64,000 bases of DNA from Amaranthus tricolor (GCF_026212465.1 NC_080049.1:16065209-16129208); one strand, 5' to 3'; counted from the first letter of the stretch, positions 1 through 11,254 are shown. Made by a program: numbers and translations. The notes: generated from the sequence alone by a model not told the origin.

Positions 1-1039
1 CTTTGTCAAAGGACAAGAGATTATAATCTCTAAAATCCTAATGAATGATTTGTTAAAATTCTCACATGATGTTGATGATAAAACCCCTAACATTCTGGCG
101 TTACAAAACGCTAAGGACATGTTTATTCTTGAATCCTATTCTGATTTCTCTTCTGTTAAACAACTGACCCACAATGCCTTGAATTTATGTGGTAAATTAC
201 TACATTATATTCTTGTTAGATTTGTCTTCTCACGTAACTCTTCATGTGAATTAGTTACAAATGCCCATCCAATATTAATGTTGAAAATTGTCTCTCTTAA
301 AAATATTGATTTTGCTTCTGTTATTTTCTCTACAATGCGATTTTGCAGTTCTCATACTCTGGTCCTCTATCTCTGTCAAAATTGTCTCTCTTAAAATTGT
401 TCTCTTCCTTATGATAACTTATTGGCATTAATCTTTGATCATTTTAATCTGCTCTCTGATTCAGCGGAAGTAGATTACTCTGGTCCTCTATCTCTGTCAA
501 GTGAAATCCTCTCTCCTCTTGGTATTTTTAAAATACATGGCAAGTATGAGTTATACTCACATTTGACTTCAACTGAGAAAGAGGATCTGCAAAAGATTCA
601 TGGTAAGCGGCTTTCACGTCTTGAACCTCACATTAAAGAGCACACCACTTTTTCCCGACTCCAGTCTCTTGACTTAGAGGTTGGTGAAATGAAATCTTCC
701 TTACTTGATTTGCATGATAAAGTGTCTACTCTGACTTTTATGTTAGACACATTTATGAAAGACATGAAAGGTATGGTAGTTGAAGATGTGGTGGTGGAAG
801 AAGAAGTTGATGAGGGTGTTGCTGCTATGCCACAAGAGGATGTTGTCATGGAGGAAGCAAAGGAGATGGAAGGAGAAAACGAGAAGGAAGCTGATGAGAA
901 ACAGACAGACAAGGAAATGGAAATTCCTGTTGCTCTTGATACCACCCCAATCCAAACCATTACTTCAACTGTTGATGAAACCACTTCCCCTGGTAAACCA
1001 AAACCTTCCAGAAAAAGGAAGACTAGGTCCAGGAAGTAA
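1..1039 (+). pseudogene. Sirevirus env-like / extra ORF, copy 1 (partial)
   Basis: This is the 3' part of the env-like ORF described in full at 11255-12670, cut by the window start. The same in-frame TAA at 392-394 separates the two halves, and the reading frame is unchanged on both sides. The C-terminal half has a predicted heptad-like stretch, a glutamate-rich segment and a basic Lys/Arg tail. The DNA is almost identical to the other two copies. Confidence 0.6.
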
Positions 1040-1125
1040 TTTTAGTTGTTAATGGTTTATAAACATTTTATTTTATAACAATATTTTTATTAACAATCCC
1101 AACACTTTCCTCTCCTTGTTTATTT

Positions 1126-1153
1126 TTTGATGAAAGTCAAAAAGGGGGAGATA
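1126..1153 (+). other. Upstream polypurine-tract motif (Sirevirus multi-PPT), copy 1
   Basis: The sequence ttttttgatgaaagtcaa followed by aaagggggagat matches the type of repeated polypurine tract that Sireviruses carry between their last ORF and the 3' LTR. Weaker copies follow (gagggagat near 1343), and the functional tract abuts the LTR at 1862-1873. The same motif recurs in copy 2 (about 12757-12784) and copy 3 (about 24496-24523). Confidence 0.6.
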
Positions 1154-1861
1154 TGTAAATTATTTTAGTATGCTTGCTTTGGGAGATTTATATTTTAATT
1201 CTTACTTTGTTTGCTTGCATATATCATGTTACATAAATATATTGTTGGACACATAGTATGCTAATGCTTAGAATAGATGATCTGATATATTGCTATGCTT
1301 TGATTTATTGATGAATTGTTTTGTTCATTCAACATTCATGCTTGAGGGAGATATGAAAATTTATGGAAAAATTTGTGGAAATATGAAAATTTGTGGAAAT
1401 ATGAAAATTTGTGGAGATATTATTTTAATATGTTTCTGTTAAAAAAGGAAAAAGGAGATATAGATATAAAAATTGATAATTGCTGATTATTGATTATTGT
1501 TCATGTTCATAATGTTTGATAATCATGTTTTTGATATTAAGCATTGATATGATGCTACATTACAATAGTGATTATTATATTTGCATGTATTTTGATTGGA
1601 TATTTGTTTGCATGCATAGATAATGAAACATGAAATCTTATTTGATTATGATGATATGAAACATGAAAATTCATTGGTTTATATTATTTTGTTTTTGTAT
1701 TGTTCTGATTTGAAACTGTTTTCAAAATTTTAAAGAACATTCTGATTGATGATAAAGTCTTGAAAATATTCTGTTTAAAGATATATTGTTTATTCTTATC
1801 ATGTTTTCAATTCATATTAACTTAAAAATATGATTTAGGAAAATATGGTTTTGACTATCAT

Positions 1862-1873
1862 CAAGGGGGAGAT
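1862..1873 (+). other. Polypurine tract next to the 3' LTR, copy 1
   Basis: The sequence caagggggagat immediately precedes the LTR start tgaagattcaac and would prime plus-strand DNA synthesis in an LTR retrotransposon. The equivalent tracts are at 13493-13504 and 25232-25243. Confidence 0.75.
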
Positions 1874-3367
1874 TGAAGATTCAACTCTCTTAAATAATGA
1901 TAAGGGGAATTTGAAGACTCAATTCTCTTAAATCATGATAATTCAAAACACATATTGATTAAACAAATAAATTAAGTAATTACATTTAGTTGTTTAATTA
2001 AGTCTAAAATCATATTTGATATACATTTGATAAGTGATATATATATTAAAGTTCGAAGATATTGGAATATGCTTAAAGAACTTAAGTTTATCTTAAAGTT
2101 GATTTTATAAGTCTTGAAATACGTTTCAAAGTCTTGAAGATAATTACGCGTATAATCAGGTTAATTTCGTATTATATTTGAAATATTTTAATAGGTCAAG
2201 GTTCATTAAAATTACCTTTGATATTATTTGAAAATAAGTTTGAATATTTCATTACACGTTTTGTTATTAAACGTTCAAATGTTTTATATTTAAACTTGAA
2301 TTTAAATATGTGCTTAAATTAATTTGATGATTAAATATAGTACAAGGTACACATGTTTTGTTAAATATAGTACACGGCTGTATTTGATGTTAAATTAGTT
2401 GTTATGCAAATTATAGAGTTTTCTATTAATAAGATGGTATTTGAATTAACATTAAAAATAGAAAATGACTATTTAAATTAATACTAATAATAGAAATTAA
2501 TTTGAATAATTAATTTAAACGTTGATAAATCTTGTTTGTGTTTAGTTTTCAATATCTTGTTTGAGTACTAACGTGGCAGCATAGCATTGGATATTAAAGA
2601 CAAATTACAACACACAATGACGAAATTATTTTAGCTGTCAATACACGTCAGTTTGATGTTAAGCTCAAGATCTTAAGGACAGGCACAGAATGACCAGTTC
2701 AATAGAAAATAACGGAAAGGAGCCTTCTTGTTTTCCAAAATGTGTTGAGGCGTAACACTATATATATGAGGCTTCATTTAAGAATTAAGGATACATCTCT
2801 ATGCACCTCTTCTTATAACTTTCTCTCTTTAGAAATTCTCTAAGTGTTTAAGAGTTGTAATTCTTAGTTCATCTAACTCTTACATTTGTAATAGGCTTAA
2901 GAGTTTTAAAAAGAGTTAGATTAAGTTTAATACGCCTAACCAAGAATACGTTTCAAAGGTTCAACTTGTGAATCTCTATTGTGAGATTTGGGATTTGCTT
3001 TTATTAAAGGGACTTGTAATACGGTTCTTCAAGGGGAAGAACGTGGTGTGAGGAGATAGTGAGATCTTCTTGTTTGTATTAAAGTCGGATTAATAAAAGA
3101 CGTTGAAATCCTACGGGTTGAAAGAGAACCCATAGGTGGGGAGTAGGTTGGTTAGTACCGAACCTCGTTAACATATCGTGTGTTATACTTTAAAGTTTAT
3201 TTTCCGCACATACGTTATTGTTTACGAATTGACTCAAAACTGTTCCAGAAAACATTTTTGACAGACTCCTCAAACTCTTGAGACAAGTTTTTAGACAAAA
3301 TTTTAAATAGCCCAAACTCTCTATTCACCCCTCCTCTAGAGAGTATTCAACCTCCTATTAACTTTCA
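1874..3367 (+). mobile_element. Sirevirus-type 3' LTR, copy 1
   Basis: This 1494-bp LTR begins TGAAGATTC and ends AACTTTCA (TG...CA). It is preceded by a polypurine tract and followed by tatac (3368-3372). It aligns along its whole length with the 5' LTR at 37384-38880, which is followed by a tRNA primer-binding site; this identifies both as LTRs. A TATA-like stretch (ctatatatatgagg, 2758-2771) lies about 600 bp before the end. Transcription from it would run downstream toward the LBD gene at 5909. By eye the two LTRs differ at a few percent of positions; I did not compute an exact value. Confidence 0.92.
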
Positions 3368-3372
3368 TATAC

Positions 3373-4478
3373 ATTACTAAAAAATCAAATCAAAAGAAAA
3401 TTAAAAAACTAATAATTATGCATAACAATGGTGACCCGTTTCGTGATAATAGAATTTTTTTCGTTCCTGTAATCTGTGTTTTTGCACCATGATTCCAGGG
3501 AAGGGAAAAAACCATTGAAAGAAACTCCCAACTACAATAGACCACCCAAACAACTCAGAATTGGACTATGTTTTACGTTCACAAAAACACAAAAATAAAA
3601 TCATAAACAACTACGCCAAATAAACTACAACAAGAAACAAGAAAAGAAAGACAACCCTAGCTACAAGTAAAGAAAAACAGAATCAACAAGACCCCTACCC
3701 CCTACACGTACAAAACCCCCACGTTTGCCTGTGAGGTGGCAGAATAGTAACAAAACATTAATCTAATTAGATCATAAAAATACATAAAATCATTTGCAAA
3801 GGAGTAATTAATATTGATCAATAATTATAGATTCACAACTTGTTTCAATACTACTTTTACTTAACACTTGATATTCGTAATTTTTGTCATTAATCTTTCT
3901 TCAATAAAAATTAGTTTGTTCTTCATTTATTGTTCTTTGAATTAATTATTGTGTCATTTGGTATTCAATTATTGGTTTTCTTGAATTTTTCATTTATTTC
4001 ATACTTAGTCATGTTTAGTATCATCTTAGGGTTTGTTTTTATTGCTTTTACCATGATTAGTGAGTAGATCCAATTTTTAGGATTAGGGTTTGAACCTATA
4101 AGTCAAGTATGATTTGATTCTTGATTGTGTCTATGAAATTAAGATTAAAGTGGGTGAATTGTTCTTATAACCCTAAATTAAACATGCTTTGTCGAACTAG
4201 TCAATAGAACTAGCGTGTGAGATTGGGATCGACTTTGCTTTAAGGTAAATCGTAGTTAAATTCTTAATAATTCGTTAAATAAAACTAGCGTGAATCGAAT
4301 TAGTAAGGTCTAAATCTAATAGTTTATCAACAGAGCGAGAATTTAAGATTAACAAGATTATGTTTAACCACGTAATTAATTCGACATTTCATTGACACTA
4401 ATGAGAATTTGATCATATAAGAGTTTAGGGGACTCCCGACACTCTAGATCTCTTTATCATATAGCTTTAATCCACATT
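3373..4478. other. Non-coding flank between 3' LTR and LBD inverted-repeat arm
   Basis: I see no gene here. The stretch is AT-rich. It has an A-rich block at 3500-3720 and a segment around 4020-4440 containing repeated words such as actagcgtg and a gggactcccgac block that look transposon-derived. It is repeated in copies 2 (15004-16109) and 3 (26743-27848). Confidence 0.6.
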
Positions 4479-5566
4479 CAAAAAATAAAAACTAAAAACA
4501 ATTCACGATTTAAAGAAAACAAAAAACTCAAATGTTGGAACACTAACCAATATACCCTATATTTATTACTCCTCCCATTTTAATTTGTTTGTAAAACATA
4601 AGAAAACAACTCTTTAAAGAATAAATAAAATGTAATAAACTAATTCAGACACACCAAGTATTATAATACTATAAGTATTGAATAATGTTTTCGAATAATG
4701 TTTTTGCTTACGTTTTAGAATTATGTTAATTTGATATATTTTCTTTTGCGTCCATGCAATATAAATACTACACATAGATTAAGATTATGAATCATCACAT
4801 TCAACAATTAACACTACCTTTACCTTTAATATATAAACTAAATTAAAATAACACCAAATTAATTTTACACCATATTTAGGAACGATGATTTTCATTTGAT
4901 TGAAATTGACTCAAATTTATTATTTAGCAAATTAAAAATTTTCAAATTTGAATTTGTATCAAATTTCACCTTTGTTTTTAAGTAGTTAAAGTTAAAAATT
5001 TGAGAATAACTACTCAAACCTTATCATTTTCAAAATCTTCATTTAAAATTTCATGATTGAAATCTGTAATTTTAAATAAAATACTTGTTCCCAAACACAA
5101 TATTAATGTATTTCTAAATGACCTCTTAACCTTTTATTTCTTATACTATTCTTAAACACCAAATTAATCTTTTAGTGAAAAATATTTTTCGATTCTAAAT
5201 CCAATAAAGAATAATAAGTGTGTGTTTCACAGGAGGTAATTGAAATTATAGAAAGTTTTTTGTTTGATTAAAGGGATGAGAATTGGCAAATGTTGAGATT
5301 TGCAAAGAAAAAGTCCCACAAAAAAGTCTTGGGGAGGGTGATATTTGGAGTAGAGACTTCAGATTTTTATAAAAAGACATTTTGCCCTTAATGAAAGTAG
5401 AAAATTAAGAGTTATAAGGATAATTTTATTAATATAATTAACTTTTATCTAAATCCTTATTTAGTTATATCATTTGCCAAACAAAGATATAAAACATTTA
5501 TTTTCAAAGTCTCGATTCACGTCTAGTGTCATCAAGTATCAACTATTATCTTATAATTGTCGTTCC

Positions 5567-5616
5567 CACGTGTCAAACACCACGTTTTGATTGTCGATAA
5601 TTTCTTTTTATAAAAG
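5567..5616 (+). promoter_or_regulatory. LBD promoter: G-box and TATA box
   Basis: A CACGTG G-box core lies at 5567-5572 and a TATAAAAG box at 5609-5616, about 300 bp upstream of the LBD start codon with a 5'UTR intron in between. Both are kept in all array copies and in the inverted arm (minus strand, G-box 9167-9172, TATA near 9121-9131), so all five LBD copies retain a core promoter. Transcription-factor binding itself is inferred. Confidence 0.55.
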
Positions 5617-5752
5617 CACCACAGTCCAAATGGAATGGATGATCCTTATGTTTTCCGTTTCCTAAAATTTAAAACGAAGCACAACTCTCCCCATTTCTTA
5701 AATTTAATTTGTTGAGAAGTTGAAGGAATATTGAAAGAGTTTTCATTAATCG

Positions 5753-5884
5753 GTGAGTGTTGCTCAGAACATTGCTCTGAATAAAGCTTCATTTGTTTTC
5801 TTTTCTTTTATTAGTCTTTATTCCATTAATGGCTGTTTTCTCTTTCACTTTCTTTGACTCTGTTTCTTGATTGAATTATATCAG
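5753..5884 (+). other. Probable 5'UTR intron of the LBD gene, copy 1
   Basis: A GTGAGTG donor follows ttaatcg at 5753, and an AG acceptor (ttatatcag) ends at 5884 after a T-rich tract, 24 bases before the ATG at 5909. The intron is 132 bp. The pattern is preserved in the other LBD copies. Splicing is predicted only from these signals. Confidence 0.5.
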
Positions 5885-5908
5885 GTTTCTCTTTAAAGAT
5901 CGGTAAAA

Positions 5909-6583
5909 ATGTCGTCTCCAAAAACAGAATGTGTTGCGTGCAAGTCTGTAGGCAAGATGTGCAATCAAGATTGTGTGTTTGCACAATTCTTTGGAACAGA
6001 AGAACATCCAGATTATAAGATTTTGGACACAGCGTACGGGATCAAAGATGTGATACAAATTGTAAACATGATAAGTAATATCGAGAATCAGAAAATCACA
6101 TTGAAGTGGCTATTGGAACAGGCGAAGAAGGGGGTACGTTGTAAATTGTTTTCATATCCATTAGTGATGTGTAGTAATGATCTTGTTGGTCCGCGTGAGG
6201 TTCCAGTTTCAATGCTTCATTGTAGTTGTATTATGGCGGGTCTATGTATTTCTCTTGGTTGGCCAACTCTGCGTGTTTTTCCCGCGTACCAATACCACCC
6301 TGTAACGCTTCAGCAGATCCCCTTAGGGTCGTCGTCAGCTAATCCATATTTTATTGGTAATCCGCAACTTTTACTACAACGCCCGCCCACACCACCTTGG
6401 CAACATCTACAGTATGGTCAGCAACAGCTGCCCTTAACACCTCAACATCAATATGTTAGTGCGCAAACACCAGAACAAAACGAGCAACAAAATGAGATAC
6501 ATGAACCAAGCAGCTCAGGACGAAGGACTCAAAGACCACGAACTCCACGCCAACTCAGGGTGAATAAGTCCAGCCTTAAATAA
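5909..6583 (+). CDS. LOB-domain (LBD-like) protein, array copy 1, plus-strand arm
   Basis: This intact 224-residue ORF in one exon starts at ATG 5909 (context gtaaaaatgtc) and ends at TAA. The N-terminus has the LOB-domain zinc-finger-like block C8-x2-C11-x6-C18-x3-C22, followed by the FAQFFGTEEHPDY segment that matches the LOB block after the cysteines, and by a region rich in Ile/Leu (about 46-75) where the family has its coiled coil. The usual central GAS and later conserved block are poorly matched, so this is a divergent member. Residues 125-185 are rich in Pro and Gln; the tail is basic. LBD proteins are plant-specific nuclear DNA-binding regulators of organ boundaries and other development. 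The partner in the inverted arm (8157-8831) differs at six residues. A donor-like ggtacgt near 6131 leaves open whether part of the middle is intronic. Target genes are unknown. Confidence 0.78.
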   Translation: MSSPKTECVACKSVGKMCNQDCVFAQFFGTEEHPDYKILDTAYGIKDVIQIVNMISNIENQKITLKWLLEQAKKGVRCKLFSYPLVMCSNDLVGPREVPVSMLHCSCIMAGLCISLGWPTLRVFPAYQYHPVTLQQIPLGSSSANPYFIGNPQLLLQRPPTPPWQHLQYGQQQLPLTPQHQYVSAQTPEQNEQQNEIHEPSSSGRRTQRPRTPRQLRVNKSSLK

Positions 6584-6947
6584 TATACGTTTGGATTCAG
6601 CAAATATGTTAGCTGATCACTGAGTTAGAATTTCTGATTTTGTTTGTTAGGTTGTTTGGATAAATAATGTACGTTTTAGGAAGGTTGTTAGGCTAAGAAA
6701 TTCACGTTCTCTTCCATTCAGTAATCAGTTTTATTGACAAGAATTAACTCAAGAAACATTAATAAACCCATAGGTCACAAATTCAAATCCTACTATAGCC
6801 AATTATCTATTATTTTTAAATGCAGTGAGGACATGTATATCCGCCCATGTTCACAAATAGCACCATTTTTTGTAGTGCAAGAATATTGCCTAGCATGGCA
6901 ATTTATGCTTTGAAAGTTTTTTTGGCTGGTGAAATTGCAAGTTTGCT

Positions 6948-7791
6948 TCATAAACTTGATGTAAATTTGAATAAAATTGATATCAAAGCATAAGTTGGAG
7001 AAAAGGGACAAAAAAAACAATAAAAAAGCCTGCTGAGGAGAGCTTTGTTGTATGGTAAGATGCTTTTATTGATCATGTATGGTTTTATGTCACTTGTAGA
7101 CATATTTTGAGACAATAAGAAAGGGGTGAATTGTTGTATGAGTTAATATGCAACTTACTAAATTCGTCCATACATTCAACTAGAAATATAAGAACTACTC
7201 TGTCTTTAAGATTTCTGATTTGAAGTCAAACTCCAGACTTGATTTATGAGAACATTGCACTGTCTCGAGATATCAAATAGGAACAACAGACCTTCTAAAA
7301 TATTTCAACTTTCTGGTTACCACAGTCTATCACAATGTCCTTAACCAAGTCCTTTAGTACTATCCTCAACGATCCTACTCCAAACCTTGTAGTACCTAGA
7401 TCCGGATCCTACTCCGGATCTTACACTGTATGATCTCTTAAAATAAAACTACTCATATTAGTGAAATTTAGTCACCATCAGAACATAAAGGTCAAGGAAT
7501 TTTCCCTTTTTGATGATAATAAACTTAGTAACATAACTTAACTTCAGGTGACTGGTATTGTTATAACTTGATATTTAGGGATAATGGTTTACGAATGGTT
7601 AATTAGCTAATTATAATATTGGTAGTAACTTGGGGAATAATTTAGTTTTAAGTGGTAGTTTTCTTATAAAAAAGAGGAATGAGAGGCTCATTAGTATCAT
7701 GAAAATTGTTATACACTTGTTAGATGCGTTTTACTCATTTTAGGAGATCTCAAGCCTCTCGAATTGCATGATTTACCGTTTTACTCATTTT
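6948..7791. other. Spacer (loop) between LBD inverted-repeat arms, copy 1
   Basis: This 844-bp stretch is non-coding and AT-rich, with a small palindromic block near 7398-7420 (atccggatcc...ctccggat). It would form the loop of a hairpin transcript. The same spacer is in copy 2 (18579-19422), and its left part continues in copy 3 (30318-31151). Confidence 0.7.
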
Positions 7792-10240
7792 AGCAAACTT
7801 GCAATTTCACCAGCCAAAAAAACTTTCAAAGCATAAATTGCTATGCTAGGCAATGTTCTTGCACTACAAAAAAATAGTGCTATTTGTGAACATGGGCGGA
7901 TATACATGTCCTCACTGCATTTAAAAACAATAAATAATTGGCTATAGTAGGATTTGAACTTGTTACCTGTGGGTTTATTAATGTTTCTTGAGTTAATTCT
8001 TGTCAATAAAACTGATTACAGAATGGAAGAGAACGTGGATTTCTTAGCCTAACAACCTTCCTAAAACGTATCTTATTTATCCAAACAACCTAACGAACAA
8101 AATCAGAAAATCTAACTCATTGATCAGCTAACATATTTGCTGAATCCAAACGTATCTTATTTAAGGCTGGACTTATTCACCGTGAGTTGGCGTGGAGTTC
8201 GTGGTCTTTGAGTCCTTCGTCTTGAGCTGCTTGCTTCATGTATCTCATTTTGTTGCTCGTTTTGTTCTCGTGTTTGCGCATTAACATATTGATGTTGAGG
8301 TGTTAAAGGCAGCTGTTGCTGACCATACTGTAGATGTTGCCAAGGTGGTGTGGGCGGGCGTTGTAGTAAAAGTTGCGGATTACCAATAAAATATGGATTA
8401 GCTGACGACGACCCTAAGGGGATCTGCTGAAGCGTTACAGGGTGGTATTGGTACGCGGGAAAAACACGCAGAGTTGGCCAACCAAGAGAAATACATAGAC
8501 CCGCCATAATCCAACTACAATGAAGCATTGAAACTGGAACCTCACGCGGACCAACAAGATCATTACTACACATCACTAATGGATATGAAAACAATTTACA
8601 ACGTACCCCCTTCTTCGCCTGTTCCAATAGCCACTTCAATGTGATTTTCTGATTCTCGATATTACTTATCATGTTTACAATTTGGATCACATCTTTGATC
8701 CCGTACGCTGTGTCCAAAATCTTATAATCTGGATGTTCTTCTGTTCCAAAGAATTGTGCAAACACACAATCTTGATTGCACATCTTGCCTACAGACTTGC
8801 ATGCAACACATTCTGTTTTTGGAGACGACATTTTTACCGATCTTTAAAGAGAAACCTGATATAATTCAATCAAGAAATGGAGTCAAAGAAAGTGAAAGAG
8901 AAAACCGCCATTAATGGAATAAAGACTAATAAAAGAAAAGAAAACAAATGAAGCTTTATTCCGAACAATGTTCTGAGCAACACTCACCGATTAATGAAAA
9001 CTCTTTCAAAATTCCTTCAACTTCTCAACAAATTAAATTTAAGAAATGGGAGAGTTGTGCTTCGTTTTAAATTTTAGGAAACGGAAAACATAAGGATCAT
9101 CCATTCCATTTGGACTGTGGTGCTTTTATAAAAAGAAATTATCGACAATCAAAACGTGGTGTTTGACACGTGGGAACGACAATTATAAGATAATCGTTGA
9201 TACTTGATGACACAAGACGTGAATTGAGACTTTGAAAATAAATGTTTTATATCTTTGTTTGGCAAAATAAGGATTTAGATAACTCTTAATTTTCTACTTT
9301 TATTAAGGGCAAAATGTCTTTTTATAAAAATCTGAAATCTCTACTCCAAATATCACTCTCCCCAAGACTTTTCTGTGGGACATTTTCTTTCCAAGTCTCA
9401 ACATTTGCCAATTCTCATCCCCTTAAACAAACAAAAAACTTTCTGTAATTTCAATTCACTCCTGTCAAACACACACTTATTATTCTTTATTGGATTTACA
9501 TTCGGAAAATATTTTTCACTAAAAGATTAATTTGGTGTTTAAGAATAGTATAAGAAATAAAAGGTTAAGAGGTCATTTAGGAATACATTAATATAGTGTG
9601 TGCGAACAAGTATTTTATTTCAAATTACGGATTTCAATCATGAAAATATAAATGAAAAATTTGAAAATGACAAGGTTTGGGTAGTTATTCCCAAATTTTC
9701 AACTTTAACTACTAAAAAACAAAGGTGAAATTTAATACAATTTCAGATTTGAAAAATTTTAAATTGCTAAATAATAAATTTGAGTCAATTTCAATCAAAT
9801 GAAATCATTGTTCCCAAATATGGCATAAAATTAATTTGATGTTATTTTAATTTAGTTTATATATTAAAGGTAAAGGTAGTGTTAATTGTTGAATGTGATG
9901 ATTCATAATCTTAATCTATGTGTCCTATGGTATATTAATGATGTGTAGTATTTATATTGCATGGACGCAAAAGAAAATATATCAAATTAATATAATTCTA
10001 AAACGTAAGCAAAAACATTATTCGAAAACATTATTCAATACTTATAGTATTATAATACTTGGTGTGTCTGAATTAGTTTATTACATTTTATTTTTTCTTT
10101 TAAGAGTTGTTTTCTTATGTTTTACAAACAAATTAAAATGGGAGGAGTAATAAATATAGGGTATATTGGTTAGTGTTCCAACATTTGAGTTTTTTGTTTT
10201 TTTTTTTAAATCGTGAATTGTGTTTAGTTTTTATTTTTTG
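7792..10240 (-). repeat. Right arm of the large LBD inverted repeat, copy 1
   Basis: This is the reverse complement of 4479-6947 with scattered substitutions and small indels, and it includes a second intact LBD ORF on the minus strand. It starts after a short duplicated filler (gttttactcatttta at about 7776-7790, a copy of about 7728-7742). The copy-2 equivalent is 19423-21872. Copy 3 lacks it. Confidence 0.93.
8157..8831 (-). CDS. LOB-domain (LBD-like) protein, array copy 1, minus-strand arm
   Basis: This is an intact 224-residue ORF in the right arm of the inverted repeat, convergent with the gene at 5909-6583 and separated from it by about 1.57 kb. The cysteine block C8/C11/C18/C22 is intact. 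Differences from the plus-strand copy are C107W, S184N, P188R, P200A, G204R and R217T, all outside the cysteine motif. It keeps its own promoter elements and 5'UTR intron signals on the minus strand. That six differences accumulated between the arms, while arms of the same type are identical at protein level between units, shows that the inversion came before the tandem amplification. Read-through from either gene would produce RNA complementary to the other. Confidence 0.76.
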   Translation of the reverse strand: MSSPKTECVACKSVGKMCNQDCVFAQFFGTEEHPDYKILDTAYGIKDVIQIVNMISNIENQKITLKWLLEQAKKGVRCKLFSYPLVMCSNDLVGPREVPVSMLHCSWIMAGLCISLGWPTLRVFPAYQYHPVTLQQIPLGSSSANPYFIGNPQLLLQRPPTPPWQHLQYGQQQLPLTPQHQYVNAQTREQNEQQNEIHEASSSRRRTQRPRTPRQLTVNKSSLK

Positions 10241-11254
10241 TTTTTATAAAAAGTTAACAAACCACTTGCACATAAATAAAAAGTTTTATTGAACAGATCG
10301 TTTAGGTGAAAAGTAACTTTTGGAAATCAAATTGAAAGTACCAAAAAAACCGAAATTGCTACCCTTTGTAATTTTGGCTTTGGTCCCCCTTACGAATATG
10401 ATATATAATTTAATAAAAATTTCCTAGAATAATCAAACATTTTCTTTCCTACAATAATCTCATCTATTGATTAACCTTGAATAATCCCAACTTTAAGAGG
10501 TATTTTCCTAGAATAAACTTGTTAATTGGATGACTTGCTATAGCAAATTTTATTTATTTTTAAAAAAAGATAAATTAAAATAAAATGTTGAAAAAATATT
10601 ATTTATAATCATTCATGTAAGTTTTTTAAAAAGTTTTCTAATTTTATATTAATTTTTAGATTATTTTTTTTGGTAAACTGCCTACTATAAGAGGTCACCA
10701 AGTTACCCGAGTTTACTCTAGGCAAATACCCCTTAAAGTTGGGTTTATTTATAGTTAATCAATAGGTGGAATTATTATGGGAAAATCATGAAAAGGTTGG
10801 TGAAACAGCCCGACCCAGCGTAAATAGTATATTGAAAATTTAATTTCAATTTCTTAAAAATTATTTGTTCTATAAAAATGCGATTTGTAATTAAATACCT
10901 TTAAACAATAAAGGATATTTAATTATTATATAAACAAAATTGTTTGTTTAAATTACTTATGGACGTCAACCATGTATTAAGATCTTGTTCAGGATTTTGG
11001 TTCAAATCTAATTAATCTCATAATTTCATTTCCAAATCAAACACCTATTCACGTCATTGAACAATCGGTCAAGGTACACACCTTTTGCATTCCCTGTACT
11101 GTCAAATCAATTAATTGGAAGTACAAATGCATTGTACTATACTCTTTTAATAGAGAGTGAAACGCATTTTTCATTCATTCACCACTATACTTTCTGATTT
11201 GTTTTTCAAACCGTCTCTTTCACCTTCCTTTTAAAGCCTTAAAAATCCTTTTCA
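10241..11254. other. Non-coding end of unit and 5' leader of the env-like ORF
   Basis: The stretch 10241-10831 is AT-rich unit-end sequence including the first 31 bp of the gypsy LTR. From 10832 the sequence is Sirevirus internal DNA upstream of the env-like ATG. No gene is visible. Copy 2 (21873-22993) has about 106 bp more, including a GC-rich block near 22040-22089. Confidence 0.6.

Larger units (their letters stand above)
4479..6947 (+). repeat. Left arm of the large LBD inverted repeat, copy 1
   Basis: This 2.47-kb segment is repeated in reverse complement at 7792-10240. The outer end starts at caaaaaataaaaact and the inner end stops at gcaagtttgct. It contains the LBD ORF, its TATA box, G-box, 5'UTR intron and about 1 kb of upstream DNA. 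The corresponding left arm in copy 2 is 16110-18578; in copy 3 (27849-30317) the same segment exists without a long partner. Confidence 0.93.
1..10831. repeat. Array unit, copy 1 (left end cut by window)
   Basis: This is the first of three tandem copies of an 11.6-11.7-kb unit. Position 1 corresponds to 11632 in copy 2, and base-for-base correspondence continues at a constant offset of 11631 to about 10340. The unit contains the Sirevirus env-like 3' part, polypurine tracts, 3' LTR, non-coding flank, an LBD gene, a spacer, an inverted LBD gene and the first 31 bp of a gypsy LTR. Copy 1 lacks about 106 bp that copy 2 keeps at 21984-22089. The array probably continues to the left of the window. 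Confidence 0.97.

Noticed and set aside
743..1052. Open frames on both strands overlapping the env-like ORF (also in copies 2 and 3)
   Set aside because: They overlap the Glu/Asp/Lys-rich part of the env-like frame in other frames and have no motif; they are shadows of biased codon composition.
5876..6058. Minus-strand 60-codon frame opposite the LBD N-terminus (and its counterparts in the other copies)
   Set aside because: Antisense shadow of the LBD cysteine region; it appears wherever the LBD copy appears.
6760..6800. tRNA- or SINE-like box (attcaaatcctac) downstream of the LBD gene
   Set aside because: It resembles an RNA polymerase III B box, but no A box, cloverleaf or SINE tail is visible at the right distance.
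7855..7900. cactacaaaaaaatag as a CACTA terminus inside the LBD inverted repeat
   Set aside because: It lies within sequence shared by both arms (in the left arm as ttttttgtagtgc). No subterminal repeats, second end or 3-bp duplication were found.
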